Source: Campylobacter novaezeelandiae
GTDB lineage: Bacteria; Campylobacterota; Campylobacteria; Campylobacterales; Campylobacteraceae
Direction: 5' to 3'
Length of the DNA stretch: 53,422 nt
Assembly (NCBI RefSeq): GCF_004323845.1
Contig: NZ_QPGR01000011.1
Span: forward strand, 1 to 53,422
The notes below the pieces were generated by a model, which ran no database searches, was not told where the DNA came from, and was given only the letters and a program-made list of their open reading frames with translations. Shown in pieces: positions 1 to 9,813 of the stretch. The position numbers and the translations under genes were made by a program. The stretch's first letter is position 1. Every line of letters starts with the position of its first letter.

Positions 1-2175
1 CTCTACTTGAATTTCCTAAATAAAAGCTTTGCATAGAATTGCCCATAACATTATCTATAAAGGTTGATCTTCTTGTAGTTGTAGAGATTAAGCTTCTAAA
101 GGTTGCACCTGATATTGAAGCATTAAGGTTAAATCTTTGATAGATTTTTCCTGTTGTAGGATCATAGACTAAATCTATATCCCCACTACCATTGGTTGTT
201 ATGTTGCTTACATTATTATTATTGATTCCTGTAATTACATCACTTATATGATCAAGATTATCTAGATCAAGACCACTCTCATCTACAGTGATTTGATCAG
301 CGGTTACATTAGAAGCACCATTTCCACCTACAACTATAGTATCTAAATTACCATCCTTATCAGAAGTTACAAGCCAATCTTCTATGACTATGCTACCAAA
401 TCCATTGTTGGTTAAGTTATGACCTTGATCATCTTTACTTATAGTTCCTTGATTATTTATAAAGATAGTTCCATTACCATTATTTGTGATACCACTTGTA
501 ATAGTAGCACTAGAATCATTTTTTAAGGTTAAATCGTTATTACTTTGATTTATAATATTACCATAGATAATTCCATTATCTGTGTTTAAAATACCTTTAC
601 CGTTTGTAGAAGTAATAAGACCTCCATTTTCAATAGTGATACCATGTTGTTGATTTGACACACCTTCTTGTCCTATGGTTCCAGTATTAATTATACCACC
701 ATTACCACCTTGGATGGTTCCAGATACAGTGATGCTTGTTTTTAAATTTTTTCCTCCACCTATATAAATACCTGCATTACCACCTTCTAATCTACCTTTT
801 ACGTCTATGCCTTCGCCTACTATGTCTTTATCACTACCATCAATGTTGATGCCATTGTTACCTGCTTTGATGATACTGCCTGTATCCAGGGTGATTTTAC
901 CGATGTTGGTTGTGCCATCATCAAGATGACTAAAGCCATAAAAGCTTAAACCATTCAAGCTAGCATCTATAGTGCCTTTATTGATAAGGGTTTCTATGGA
1001 ATTGCCTGTTTCTACTAAAATACCGTGAGAATTTGACTGAACAAGTCCTTCATTGGTAAAATTTTCTATTGTAGATTTACTCTTAGAAACAGCCGAAAGA
1101 TTGATAGCTGCAGAAAGTTCATTACTGCTAGTTGATTGAATGGTACCTTTATTGGTAAAATTATTAATTGTGCTTGCATTTAAACTTACACCCATAATAC
1201 CAGAAATAAGTCCATTGCTTTCATTGGTAAAATTATTTATCGTGCCATTTTGCAAAAATACACCTGTTGAAACTTCTGTAAAATTAGAAGGTTCTCTAGT
1301 TCCTACATTTTTTATAGTTCCTCTATTTACTAAAGTTTGGACTGTTCCATTATTTATATTTATGGCTCCAAAATCACTCTTTCCTTGAATAATTCCATTA
1401 GTTTCATTGGTAAAACTAGTTATAGTTGCTCCATCTCCTATACTTACGCCATATCTATTATCACTCTTAATAGTTCCGCTATTAATAAAATTTGCTATAC
1501 TTGCTCCACTAGCTATATTAATACCATGACCATTATTAGAACTTATAGTTCCTTCATTTTTGAAAGTGCTAACATTAGCATTACCAATATAAATAGCCTC
1601 ACCATTATTAGAATTTATAGTTCCACTATTGTTAAAATTAGTAATACTAGATTTATTATCATTTTTTCCCCAGATAACTACTCCAAATCTAGAAGAACTA
1701 TTGCCTATGATACCTTCATTTGTAAAAGTTTCTATAGTAGCACCACCTGTTCTATTTACTCCTACTTGAACACTAGAAGTATTATTTCCACCTATAAGAG
1801 TTCCTTGGTTTTTAAAAGTAGAAGTTGAAGAATTTTGAGTAAAGCTTACTGCTTGATTATTAGCAGGAGTAGAAATTATAACTGAACCGCCACTTTCTAC
1901 AACTAGAGTATTACCACTTCCACTTACAGTGTGAGTATTAGTTTGTGGATCCTTTATAGTAGTATTACTTTTAGCTTGAGGACTATAAACACTACTTGAT
2001 TTACTTTTAAGATTATCATCATAAGTTTTTGAATTTGTTGTAGCATAAGAATAAGAACTTAAAAAAGAAATTGTAACTAAAGAAAGGGCTAATTTTTTTG
2101 AAGAAGAATGACTTTTTTCAATTCCCCCCCCCCTAATGTTTCTTTTTTAAATAAACCAAGTTTTTTCTGATCCAT
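1..2175 (-). CDS. Phase-variable autotransporter, 5' part; out of frame at G10
   Basis: Large surface autotransporter; only the N-terminal signal and passenger are in the window, and the beta-barrel end lies beyond base 1. The start is an ATG at 2173-2175 with an AAGGAGT ribosome site at 2183-2189. The first 14 codons are followed by a G10 tract (2124-2133). With ten G the frame stops at 2089-2091 (TAG) after about 29 codons. With 8 or 11 G it would read on into a signal sequence (KLALSLVTISFLSSYSYA) and then an open passenger with no stop in the stretches I checked. The passenger is built from beta-helix-like units of about 22-25 residues (FTNEG, NFNNSGTI, TFKNEGTI, NFINSGTI), and near base 1 reads GATFRSLISTTTRRS, as in CapA-type proteins before the barrel. 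The long signal is typical of type Va secretion. CapA/CapC-like is my best guess; the family is sure, the name is not. Confidence 0.85.
2124..2133 (-). repeat. G10 contingency tract, autotransporter OFF
   Basis: Ten consecutive G on the minus strand, starting at codon 15 of the autotransporter. In frame needs 8 or 11 G, so gaining one G turns the gene on. Confidence 0.93.
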
Positions 2176-2499
2176 TAATTAAACTCCTTGCGTTTATTTA
2201 TTTTAAAAAAAGAAAATAAAAAATTAATAAAATATTAATTATAAACTTTTTAAAATAATAAAATATTTTTAATTAAAAATTTATTAATAACAATTTTTAA
2301 TTGATTTTTTTGTTTTATTTTTATATCATTGTATAAGTGCTTTAATATGATTTAATATTTTTGAATTATTAAAAACAAAATTAAATAATTTTTAAGATAA
2401 AAAATTAATGAGGTTAAAAAAGTAGATAAATTTAAATTTTAAAGTATAAATATATTTAATATTTCTATAAAAATTTAAACTAAAATTATATAGTCAAAA
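2176..2499 (-). promoter_or_regulatory. AT-rich upstream region of the autotransporter
   Basis: 324 bases without a gene, extremely AT-rich. On the minus strand a TATAAT at 2238-2243 lies about 63 bases before the autotransporter ATG and is a plausible -10 box. The region also contains the 3' end of mqnA transcription. I see no strong GC-stemmed terminator and no RNA gene. Confidence 0.5.
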
Positions 2500-3162
2500 T
2501 TATTTTTTCTTAGACTGGGCGATAAAACGTTTTAAAGCGAATTTTTCTTTTGTTTTTATTTCATAATAAATAATTTCATCTAAATAATATTTTATATCTT
2601 TAACATCTAAATTTACTCTTTTGGCATATTTTTCAAGTATATAATAAGGGATTTTGATATTTTTTTTAGAAAATTTTTTAAAAATTATTTTATAAATTTC
2701 TTTTTTTTTCACGCAAGAAAACCTTGCAAAAACAAAAGGAAGTCCTGTTTTTTCATACCATAAGCTACATAAATCAATATATTTTGTATCATCTTCTAAA
2801 TAAAGCTTTAAAGCTTTATCTCCTATGATCACTTTTCCATCTTGTTTTAAAACTTTAGCCAAGGTATTTGAAGTAGCAGAGCTTGGATCTTTTAAACTGG
2901 GTGTATTTTTTTGCACTAAAACGCTTAAAACTTTTTTATAGGCACAAATTCCAATATCTAAATTTTGGTATTTTTTTCTTGCGCTTTCTATGCTAGAAAT
3001 TATAGCTCCATCGATTCTTCTATAAAATAAATCACGATTTAATTTACTAGGAACTCCTTTTTTAAATTCCATAGAAGCTTTAAAACCATTGGGTAAAGGA
3101 TATTTTTTTAGATAAATATGCAAAGGCAATAAATTTATATAATCAATTTTCCCAAAAATCAT
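2500..3162 (-). CDS. mqnA: Chorismate dehydratase MqnA (futalosine menaquinone pathway)
   Basis: Converts chorismate to 3-enolpyruvylbenzoate, the first committed step of the futalosine route to menaquinone used by Campylobacter. The 220-residue protein starts MIFGKIDYINLLPL, typical of the MqnA/MqnD periplasmic-binding-like fold; it also has SSIESARKK at 56-64 and IGDKAL at 113-118. It is last in a minus-strand run with gltX, the malic enzyme gene and upp, four bases after upp. The family assignment is firm. Older annotation called such genes hypothetical or DUF178. Confidence 0.88.
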   Translation of the reverse strand: MIFGKIDYINLLPLHIYLKKYPLPNGFKASMEFKKGVPSKLNRDLFYRRIDGAIISSIESARKKYQNLDIGICAYKKVLSVLVQKNTPSLKDPSSATSNTLAKVLKQDGKVIIGDKALKLYLEDDTKYIDLCSLWYEKTGLPFVFARFSCVKKKEIYKIIFKKFSKKNIKIPYYILEKYAKRVNLDVKDIKYYLDEIIYYEIKTKEKFALKRFIAQSKKK

Positions 3163-3166
3163 TTAT

Positions 3167-3796
3167 TTACTCTAAAGTATTAAATACCCTATCTCCAGCA
3201 TCACCTAAACCAGGGATAATATAAGCATTTTCATCTAAACCCTTATCAATGCTTGCTATAAAAACATCAACATCACTATGAAAACGATTGAAATTTTTAA
3301 AACCCTCTAAAGTTCCAAGTATAGAGATGAATTTAATCTTTTTTATGCCTTGTTCTTTTAAGAAATCACAAGCTTCAATGGCGGTCGAACCTGTCGCAAA
3401 CATAGGATCTATGATGATGGCTAAACGCTCTTTGGCGTCTTTTGGGAGTTTTTGAAAATAAAACTGGGCTTTAAAAGTCTTTTCATCTCTTTGAAAACCC
3501 AAAAAACCAATACTTGCATTTGGGATTAGCTTAAAAACACTTTCAAGCATTCCTAAGGCTGCCCTTAAGATAGGGCAAATCATAATTTTTTCATCAAGTT
3601 CTTTAGCGGTTGTTTTTGCCATAGGGGTAGAAATTTCTTTATCTTTTAAATTTAAATCTTTGGTAGCCTCAAAAAGCAAAAAGGTGCTAATCTCATCAAT
3701 AAGCATACGGAATTGAAAGGGTTTTGTTTCTTTATCCCTTAAAATTCCTAATTTATGTTCTATTAAAGGGTGTTTGACTTGATGAATATTTTTCAT
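3167..3796 (-). CDS. upp: Uracil phosphoribosyltransferase
   Basis: Salvages uracil with PRPP to make UMP in the cytosol. The 209 residues match the usual length. The PRPP loop is IIDPMFATGSTA at 128-139, ILRAALGM at 76-83 fits the flexible dimer-interface region, and the uracil-binding C-terminus is PGLGDAGDR near 195-203. The gene overlaps the end of the malic enzyme gene by four bases, so it is probably translationally coupled. Nothing unusual seen. Confidence 0.96.
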   Translation of the reverse strand: MKNIHQVKHPLIEHKLGILRDKETKPFQFRMLIDEISTFLLFEATKDLNLKDKEISTPMAKTTAKELDEKIMICPILRAALGMLESVFKLIPNASIGFLGFQRDEKTFKAQFYFQKLPKDAKERLAIIIDPMFATGSTAIEACDFLKEQGIKKIKFISILGTLEGFKNFNRFHSDVDVFIASIDKGLDENAYIIPGLGDAGDRVFNTLE

Positions 3797-5028
3797 TTTA
3801 AACTCTCAAAGTATTCTTTTTCATTAAAATTTGCAATTCTAGCTACTTTATCTTTTACCGCAGCACTTGCAACAGCAGTGCTTACAATAGCCTTAACTCT
3901 TTCATCAAAAGGCTTTGGGATCACATATTCTCTTCCAAATTCTAAATTGCTTAGATTATAAGCTTTTTTAACTTCATTACTTACAGGCAATTTAGCTAAA
4001 TCCGCTAAGGCTTTGGCCGCTGCTATTTTCATATTTTCAGTTATTTTAGTAGCTCTTACATCTAAGGCTCCTCTAAAGATAAAAGGAAAGCCTAGGACAT
4101 TGTTGATTTGATTTGGATAATCACTTCTTCCTGTGCCTATAATAGCGTCTTTTCTAAGTCTTATAACATCTTCTGGCATTACTTCAGGAACAGGATTTGC
4201 CAAAGCAAAGATTACAGGATCTTTGGCCATTGATAAAATCATTTCATCATCTAAGATCTTAGGCGCTGATAAGCCTAAAAAAACATCAGCACCTTTTAAG
4301 GCTTCTTTTAAAGTTTTGTCCTTTGTATCTGATACAAATTCAAGCTTATAAGAATTTAGATCTTTTCTTTCTTTGTTTATCACGCCTTTGCTATCAACTA
4401 AAATGATATTTTCAACACCTAAGTTTCTATACATTCTAGCACTTGCAACCCCTGCTGCTCCAGCACCACTAATAACTACTTTAATATCTTTAAATTTTTT
4501 TCCGCTAAGCTCCATGGCATTCATAAGACCTGCGGTTGAGATGATAGCGGTTCCGTGCTGATCATCATGCATAACAGGAATGCCTAAATCTTGCAAAGCA
4601 GCTTCGATTTCAAAACACTTAGGTGCTGCTATATCTTCTAAATTTATCCCTCCGACACTTGGAGCTAGAAATTTACAAAAAGTAACGATTTCTTCAATGC
4701 TGTGTGCATTGATCTCAAGATCAAAAGCGTTTACATTTGCAAATTTTTTAAATAAACAAGCCTTTCCTTCCATAACAGGTTTGCTTGCACTAGGGCCTAT
4801 ATTTCCAAGTCCTAATACCGCAGATCCATCACTTACAATAGCCACTAAATTTGCCTTAGTGGTGTAAGTGTAGGCTAAGTCTTCATTTTTTGCAATCTCT
4901 AAGCACGGTTCTGCAACACCTGGGCTATATGCTAAGGATAAATCACTACTTGAATCCATATTTTTAGTTGGTTCAACACTAATCTTTCCGCCTAAATGAT
5001 AGTTTAAGGCATCTTCTTTTATATACAT
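3793..5028 (-). CDS. Malic enzyme (malate oxidoreductase, decarboxylating)
   Basis: Oxidatively decarboxylates malate to pyruvate with NAD(P), supplying pyruvate in an organism without complete glycolysis. At 411 residues it is the short bacterial type, without the phosphotransacetylase domain fused to MaeB of enterics. AYSPGVAEP at 33-41 holds the catalytic Tyr, VMEGKA at 85-90 the catalytic Lys, HDDQHGTA at 154-161 the metal-binding acids, and GAGAAG at 188-193 the dinucleotide site. It overlaps gltX upstream by one base and upp downstream by four, in one operon. Confidence 0.95.
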   Translation of the reverse strand: MYIKEDALNYHLGGKISVEPTKNMDSSSDLSLAYSPGVAEPCLEIAKNEDLAYTYTTKANLVAIVSDGSAVLGLGNIGPSASKPVMEGKACLFKKFANVNAFDLEINAHSIEEIVTFCKFLAPSVGGINLEDIAAPKCFEIEAALQDLGIPVMHDDQHGTAIISTAGLMNAMELSGKKFKDIKVVISGAGAAGVASARMYRNLGVENIILVDSKGVINKERKDLNSYKLEFVSDTKDKTLKEALKGADVFLGLSAPKILDDEMILSMAKDPVIFALANPVPEVMPEDVIRLRKDAIIGTGRSDYPNQINNVLGFPFIFRGALDVRATKITENMKIAAAKALADLAKLPVSNEVKKAYNLSNLEFGREYVIPKPFDERVKAIVSTAVASAAVKDKVARIANFNEKEYFESLK

Positions 5029-6416
5029 TATTTCCTCTTTTCTAAGAATGCTTTGATTCTTTTTTTACATTCATTTACTCCTAAAAACTCTAATACCTCA
5101 AATATACTAGGGCTCACCGCATTTCCAGTTAAAGCTATGCGTAATGGCTGCGCTAAATCTTTTAATTTTAACTCATATTTTTGTAAAAATTCATTAGTAA
5201 ATTCTTCAAAATCTTTAGCGCTATTTTGATCTTTTAATTCTTCACAAAACTTAGCTAAAAATTCTAAATTCTTTTCAGTAATAAATTTTTGCACTGCAAC
5301 CTTATCATAATCTTTTGGTAATTCTATAATACTTTTTGCACCATTTATAATATCAAATAAATTTTTTGCCCTTTCTCTTAATAAATTGAGTAAAAAATTC
5401 CCTTTATTGATATCATCAAAATCAAAATCTAAAGATTTAAGCTCGAAATTAAGCTCATCATAAGATAAAGTTTTAATGTAATGGGTATTAAGCCATTCTA
5501 ATTTTTTAAAACTATATGAAGATGCACTTTTGCTTATATGATAAGGATCAAAAAGTTCTTTTAATTCTTCTATAGAAAAAATTTCATCATCTTTATGACC
5601 CCAGCCTAAACGCACTAAAAAATTAAGCAAGGCTTGAGGGAGCATGCCCATGGATTTGTATTCCATTACATCTGTTGCTCCGTGCCTTTTAGAAAGCTTT
5701 TTGCCATCTTCTCCATGTATCATTGCAACATGAAAAAATTTAGGTATTTTAAAATTTAAAGCTTCATAAAGAATGATTTGCTTAGGAGTATTAGAAAGAT
5801 GGTCATCGCCTCTTATGACATTATTTACTCCCATTAGCGCATCATCTATCACAACAGTAAAATTATAAGTTGGAGTTCCATCACTTCTTGCTATGATAAA
5901 ATCATCTAAAATATCTTCAACTTTAAATTTAACTTCGCCTTTTATACCATCGTTAAAAACTATTTCTCCACTAAGTGGTGCTTTAATACGCACCACAGGT
6001 TCTATGCCTTTTGGTGGAGTGCCTTTAAAATCTCTATATCTTCCATCATATCTTGGACGCTCTTTAGCTTTTTCTTGCTTTAAACGCAACTCTTCAAGCT
6101 CTTCTTTGCTCATATAACAATAATAAGCTTTACCCTCGTCTAAAAGCTTTTGAATGTATTGTTTATAAATATCAAAACGTTCTGATTGATAAACAATCTC
6201 GCCATCATAATCTAATTTGCACCATTTAAAAGCCTCAATAATAGCCTTAGTAGCCTCTTTAGAATTTCTTTTTAAATCTGTATCTTCGATACGCAATAAA
6301 AATTTTCCTTTATTTTTTCTTGCATATAAATAATTGTATAATGCTGTTCTTAAGCCTCCAATATGCAAATAACCAGTAGGAGAAGGAGCAAAACGCGTTA
6401 TAATATTTTCTTGCAT
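5028..6416 (-). CDS. gltX: Glutamyl-tRNA synthetase
   Basis: Class I synthetase charging tRNA with glutamate. The 462 residues carry the HIGH-type motif in PSPTGYLHIGG (11-21) and KLSKR at 240-244. Epsilonproteobacteria usually have two GltX proteins, one of which charges tRNA-Gln for later amidation. From recall of gene order this corresponds to the second copy (gltX2), but the window alone cannot show which tRNA it prefers. It is first of the gltX-malic enzyme-upp-mqnA run and is divergent from the SurA-like gene. Confidence 0.94.
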   Translation of the reverse strand: MQENIITRFAPSPTGYLHIGGLRTALYNYLYARKNKGKFLLRIEDTDLKRNSKEATKAIIEAFKWCKLDYDGEIVYQSERFDIYKQYIQKLLDEGKAYYCYMSKEELEELRLKQEKAKERPRYDGRYRDFKGTPPKGIEPVVRIKAPLSGEIVFNDGIKGEVKFKVEDILDDFIIARSDGTPTYNFTVVIDDALMGVNNVIRGDDHLSNTPKQIILYEALNFKIPKFFHVAMIHGEDGKKLSKRHGATDVMEYKSMGMLPQALLNFLVRLGWGHKDDEIFSIEELKELFDPYHISKSASSYSFKKLEWLNTHYIKTLSYDELNFELKSLDFDFDDINKGNFLLNLLRERAKNLFDIINGAKSIIELPKDYDKVAVQKFITEKNLEFLAKFCEELKDQNSAKDFEEFTNEFLQKYELKLKDLAQPLRIALTGNAVSPSIFEVLEFLGVNECKKRIKAFLEKRK

Positions 6417-6445
6417 TTTTTTGCCTTTTCTTAAATTTTTATTGT

Positions 6446-6451
6446 TATAAT
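6446..6451 (+). promoter_or_regulatory. -10 box of the SurA-like gene
   Basis: TATAAT lies 32 bases before the ATG at 6483 in the short divergent gap with gltX. An upstream in-frame ATG at 6450 falls inside this box, so it is unlikely to be the translation start. Confidence 0.7.
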
Positions 6452-6482
6452 GCGATATTTCAACTTAAATAAAGGTTTGATT

Positions 6483-7298
6483 ATGAAAAAAATTTTATTA
6501 ACTTGTGTTTTTTTATCAAATATTTTATATGCTAATGTTATCAATGCAATTTCTATTATAGTAGATAAAGAACCCATTACGCTTTATGAAATAGAACAAA
6601 CTATGAAAAAATTAAATATCCCTAGAAATCAAGCTTTAATCATCTTAGTCAATGAAAAAATCGAACAAGCCCAAATCAAAAAATTTGGTATTACTATCAA
6701 TGAAATCGATCTTGAAAATAGCATTGATAAAATGCTAGCGCAAAATCATCTAAGTCTTGAACAATTTAAAAAAGAATTAAAAAATAAAAATCAAAATTTT
6801 GAAACTTTTAAACAAGATTTTAAAAAAGATTTGGAAAAAAGAAAACTTTATGAACAAATTTTAACAATGAGTAAAATAGACTATAGCGAAGAAGGGGCAA
6901 AGAAATTTTTTGAAACAAATAAGAGTGATTTTTCGATTTTTAGCGAGATTGATGTAAATATTTATAATTCAAATGATCCAAAAATTTTAGAGGATATTAA
7001 AAAATCTCATAAAATTCTTTTTAAAAGAAAACAAGCTCATTTAAATTTAAATAATACTGATCCGCGTTTATTGGTTCTTTTATCACAGGTTAATATCAAC
7101 GACTTTTCTCCTGTTTTAAATTCAAAAAATGGCTATGAACTTTATGAAGTTAAGGACAAAAGAGGAGAACAAACTCCTGATTTTGATGAAGTTAAAAATG
7201 AAGTTTTAAACGCTTATATCAATAAACAAAAACAAAATTTCATACAAGATTATTTTGAAAAATTACGTTCAAAAGCCAATATAGAGTATATAAGATAA
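6483..7298 (+). CDS. Periplasmic SurA-like chaperone / peptidyl-prolyl isomerase
   Basis: 271-residue exported protein, homologous to Cj1289 of NCTC 11168, described as a SurA-like periplasmic chaperone. The start at 6483 is chosen over 6450: it has an AAAGG site and gives a clean signal peptide (MKKILLTCVFLSNILYA), while 6450 lies in the -10 box. An N-terminal chaperone domain follows (ISIIVDKEPITLYEIEQTMK), then a charged helical stretch and a compact parvulin-like region with DFSPVLNSKNGYELYEV. It probably assists folding of outer membrane proteins. It is monocistronic and convergent with the DJ-1 gene. Confidence 0.85.
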   Translation: MKKILLTCVFLSNILYANVINAISIIVDKEPITLYEIEQTMKKLNIPRNQALIILVNEKIEQAQIKKFGITINEIDLENSIDKMLAQNHLSLEQFKKELKNKNQNFETFKQDFKKDLEKRKLYEQILTMSKIDYSEEGAKKFFETNKSDFSIFSEIDVNIYNSNDPKILEDIKKSHKILFKRKQAHLNLNNTDPRLLVLLSQVNINDFSPVLNSKNGYELYEVKDKRGEQTPDFDEVKNEVLNAYINKQKQNFIQDYFEKLRSKANIEYIR

Positions 7299-7316
7299 AT
7301 AAAAATTTATCTTATA
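7289..7316. terminator. Bidirectional hairpin between convergent genes
   Basis: A perfect 12-bp inverted repeat (TATAAGATAAAT / ATTTATCTTATA) with a four-base AAAA loop. It starts inside the last codons of the SurA-like gene and ends seven bases before the stop of the convergent DJ-1 gene. The stem is AT-rich, as is common in Campylobacter. Confidence 0.65.
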
Positions 7317-7322
7317 GTTGAT

Positions 7323-8000
7323 TTAAATTATTTCAAGAACTTTTTTAGCTACTTCAAGTCCTGAAGCAGGATTTTGCCCAGTAACAACTCTTGCATCGCT
7401 TACAGTAAAGGCGGTCCAATTAGCTCCTTTAATATAATGTGCTTCTCTTTCTTTCATAGCATCTTCAGGCAAGAAAGGCACAAACGGACTAAGACCTGCT
7501 TGCTGTTCTTCTTCATTTGAAAAGCCTGTTACTTTTTTATCTTTAATTAAATATTCACCATTGCTTAATTTAATATTTAATAATCCTACCACTCCATGAC
7601 AAACCCCAGAAACAACCCCACCATTTTCATAAATTTCTTTTGAAATTGTTTGAAGTTCCTCATTATCAGGAAAATCCCAAAGTACACCATGCCCACCTGC
7701 ATAATAAATTACTTCATAATCTTTTGCGTTAATTTCTTTTGGACTTTTAGTTTGTGCTAATTTATTCATAAATTTAGCATCTGTATAATACTTCCAATCA
7801 AGCTCACTCATATTTTGAGCTTCTAGACTATGAGGATCATTAGTAATCATGCCTCCGTTTGGACTTACATAATCAATTTCATAACCTTTTTTATAAAAAG
7901 GCTCTACAAAATGAACAACCTCAGAAAACCATAATCCAGTAGCTCTTGTTGTTGTTGGATATTTTGTTACATTAGTAATAACGACAAGAATTTTTTTCAT
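7323..8000 (-). CDS. DJ-1/PfpI family protein (type 1 glutamine amidotransferase fold)
   Basis: 225-residue cytosolic protein of the DJ-1/PfpI superfamily, nearest the class I Hsp31-like group. The nucleophile elbow is SGVCHGVVGL at 131-140 (Cys134 followed by His135), and Glu27 in TGLWFSE fits the conserved acidic residue beside the Cys. The SPNGG and AGGHGVLWDFP stretches are also typical. Relatives act as glyoxalases or stress chaperones; the actual reaction cannot be told from sequence. It sits between the SurA-like gene and accC. I do not remember a gene here in NCTC 11168, so it may be an accessory insertion. Confidence 0.85.
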   Translation of the reverse strand: MKKILVVITNVTKYPTTTRATGLWFSEVVHFVEPFYKKGYEIDYVSPNGGMITNDPHSLEAQNMSELDWKYYTDAKFMNKLAQTKSPKEINAKDYEVIYYAGGHGVLWDFPDNEELQTISKEIYENGGVVSGVCHGVVGLLNIKLSNGEYLIKDKKVTGFSNEEEQQAGLSPFVPFLPEDAMKEREAHYIKGANWTAFTVSDARVVTGQNPASGLEVAKKVLEII

Positions 8001-8026
8001 TTTCTATCCTTTGATAAAATAAAAAT

Positions 8027-9358
8027 TTAATGCCTTGAAAGATAATTTGTATCGTAATTATTGTTAATAAAATCAGGATTATCCATCATAGCAATATGAA
8101 AATCTTTAGTTGTTTTAATACCTTGCACCACAAGCTCATTTAAAGCTACTTTCATTTTAGTAATCGCTCTGTGTCTATCCTCTGCCCACACAACAAGTTT
8201 TCCTATCATAGAATCATAATAAGGTGGAACAGAATAATCTTGATAACAATGACTTTCCATTCTTACATTTCTACCTGCTGGGGGAATGTATTTAGTAATT
8301 TTTCCTGGACTTGGTAAAAAAGTTTTAGAATCTTCAGCTGTGATTCTACATTCTATAGAGTGTCCTTTTAATTTTATACTTTCTTGAGAAGGTAAAGCAT
8401 AGCCTTCGGCTACTTTAATCATTTGCTCAATAATATCAATACCGCTTACCATTTCGCTTACACAATGTTCCACTTGTAAACGTGTATTCATTTCAATAAA
8501 ATAAAAGTCCAAATTTTTATCCACTAAAAATTCAAAAGTTCCAGCCCCTTCATATCCTATAGCTTTAGCTGCTCTTATAGCTGTTTCATGCAATCTTTTA
8601 CGTGTGCTATCATCAAGAAGTATGGCAGGGGATTCTTCTATAAGTTTTTGATGGCGTCTTTGCATAGAACAATCTCTTTCGCCTATATGGATCACATTGC
8701 CAAAACTATCTCCTATCACTTGCACTTCAATATGACGTGGATTTTGTATATATTTTTCCATATACATTGTTCCATCACCAAATGCTGTCATAGCTTCACT
8801 TTCAGCAGACCAGTAGGCTTTTTCTAAATCTTTTTCGCTTTCTACAACCCTCATACCACGTCCGCCACCACCAGCTGCAGCTTTTAAAATAACAGGATAG
8901 CCTATTTCATTTGCAAGTTTTTTAGCCGCTTCTATACCTTGTAATGCTCCATCGCTTCCAGGAATTACAGGCACATTGGCTCTTTTCATTACTTGTTTGG
9001 CCTTGCTTTTATCGCTCATTAAAGTCATAGCTTCGATTGAAGGACCTATAAATTTAATATTGTGTTTAGCACAAATTTCAACAAAATTTTGATTTTCACT
9101 TAAAAAACCATATCCTGGAAAAATAGCATCAACCTCAGCAATCTCAGCAGCTGTTATAATAGCAGGGATATTAAGATAACTCTCAGAACTTCTTGCTTTT
9201 CCTATGCAAATACTTGCATCGGCATATTTTAAATAAAGTGCATCTTTATCGGCTTCAGAATATACACAAATTACCCTTTTTCCCATTTCTTTAATCGTTC
9301 TTAAAGCTCTTAGGGCTATTTCTCCACGATTAGCAATTAAAATACTTTTAATTTCCAT
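8027..9358 (-). CDS. accC: Biotin carboxylase subunit of acetyl-CoA carboxylase
   Basis: ATP-dependent carboxylation of the biotin on AccB, first half of malonyl-CoA synthesis. The 443 residues hold the N-terminal pre-ATP-grasp domain (IANRGEIALRALRT), the ATP-grasp loop KAAAGGGGRGMR at 159-170, and EMNTRLQVEH with the catalytic acidic and Arg residues. Its start overlaps the accB stop by one base, so the two subunits are co-translated. Confidence 0.97.
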   Translation of the reverse strand: MEIKSILIANRGEIALRALRTIKEMGKRVICVYSEADKDALYLKYADASICIGKARSSESYLNIPAIITAAEIAEVDAIFPGYGFLSENQNFVEICAKHNIKFIGPSIEAMTLMSDKSKAKQVMKRANVPVIPGSDGALQGIEAAKKLANEIGYPVILKAAAGGGGRGMRVVESEKDLEKAYWSAESEAMTAFGDGTMYMEKYIQNPRHIEVQVIGDSFGNVIHIGERDCSMQRRHQKLIEESPAILLDDSTRKRLHETAIRAAKAIGYEGAGTFEFLVDKNLDFYFIEMNTRLQVEHCVSEMVSGIDIIEQMIKVAEGYALPSQESIKLKGHSIECRITAEDSKTFLPSPGKITKYIPPAGRNVRMESHCYQDYSVPPYYDSMIGKLVVWAEDRHRAITKMKVALNELVVQGIKTTKDFHIAMMDNPDFINNNYDTNYLSRH

Positions 9359-9813
9359 TAAAGTTTCTCCACGGCAAATAATGGCATTCCAAATTCAACT
9401 GGTTGTCCATCTGCAACAAGGATTTCGCTAATACGACAATCAAATTCTGCTTCAATTTCATTCATAATTTTCATTGCCTCAATAATAGCTATTGTATCAC
9501 CCTTTTTAACACTTGTTCCAACTTTTACAAAAGGATTAGCTCCTGGGCTTGGGGCTTGATAGTAAGTTCCTACCATAGGGCTATTGATAGTTAAACTATC
9601 TGATTTTGAACTTACGCTTGGCTTAGCCTCATTAACAACATTAACATTAATTGGTTGTGGAGCAGGCGTTGTAGGACATACAGGAGCTGGAATATCACAA
9701 CATATATCTCTTTGAAGTTCAATTTCAAAACCATCTTGTTCTTTAATTTTTATTTTAGTGATATTGGTTTCAGCAAATAAATTTACTAAATCTTTAATTT
9801 CCTCTTTTGTCAT
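9358..9813 (-). CDS. accB: Biotin carboxyl carrier protein
   Basis: Carries the biotin that shuttles CO2 between carboxylase and carboxyltransferase. The 151 residues split into a short N-terminal domain, a Pro/Ala/Val-rich linker (about 40-70) and a C-terminal biotinyl domain. The biotin site is EAMKIMNE at 112-119, with Lys115 modified; the thumb-like insertion near SPGANPF is typical of bacterial AccB. First gene of the accB-accC operon, divergent from dcd. Confidence 0.96.
   Translation of the reverse strand: MTKEEIKDLVNLFAETNITKIKIKEQDGFEIELQRDICCDIPAPVCPTTPAPQPINVNVVNEAKPSVSSKSDSLTINSPMVGTYYQAPSPGANPFVKVGTSVKKGDTIAIIEAMKIMNEIEAEFDCRISEILVADGQPVEFGMPLFAVEKL

Noticed and set aside
1140-1828. 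Plus-strand open frames of 82 and 163 residues
   Set aside because: They lie antisense to the autotransporter passenger, whose repeat pattern explains the openness; low-complexity Ile/Ser/Thr text with no homology.
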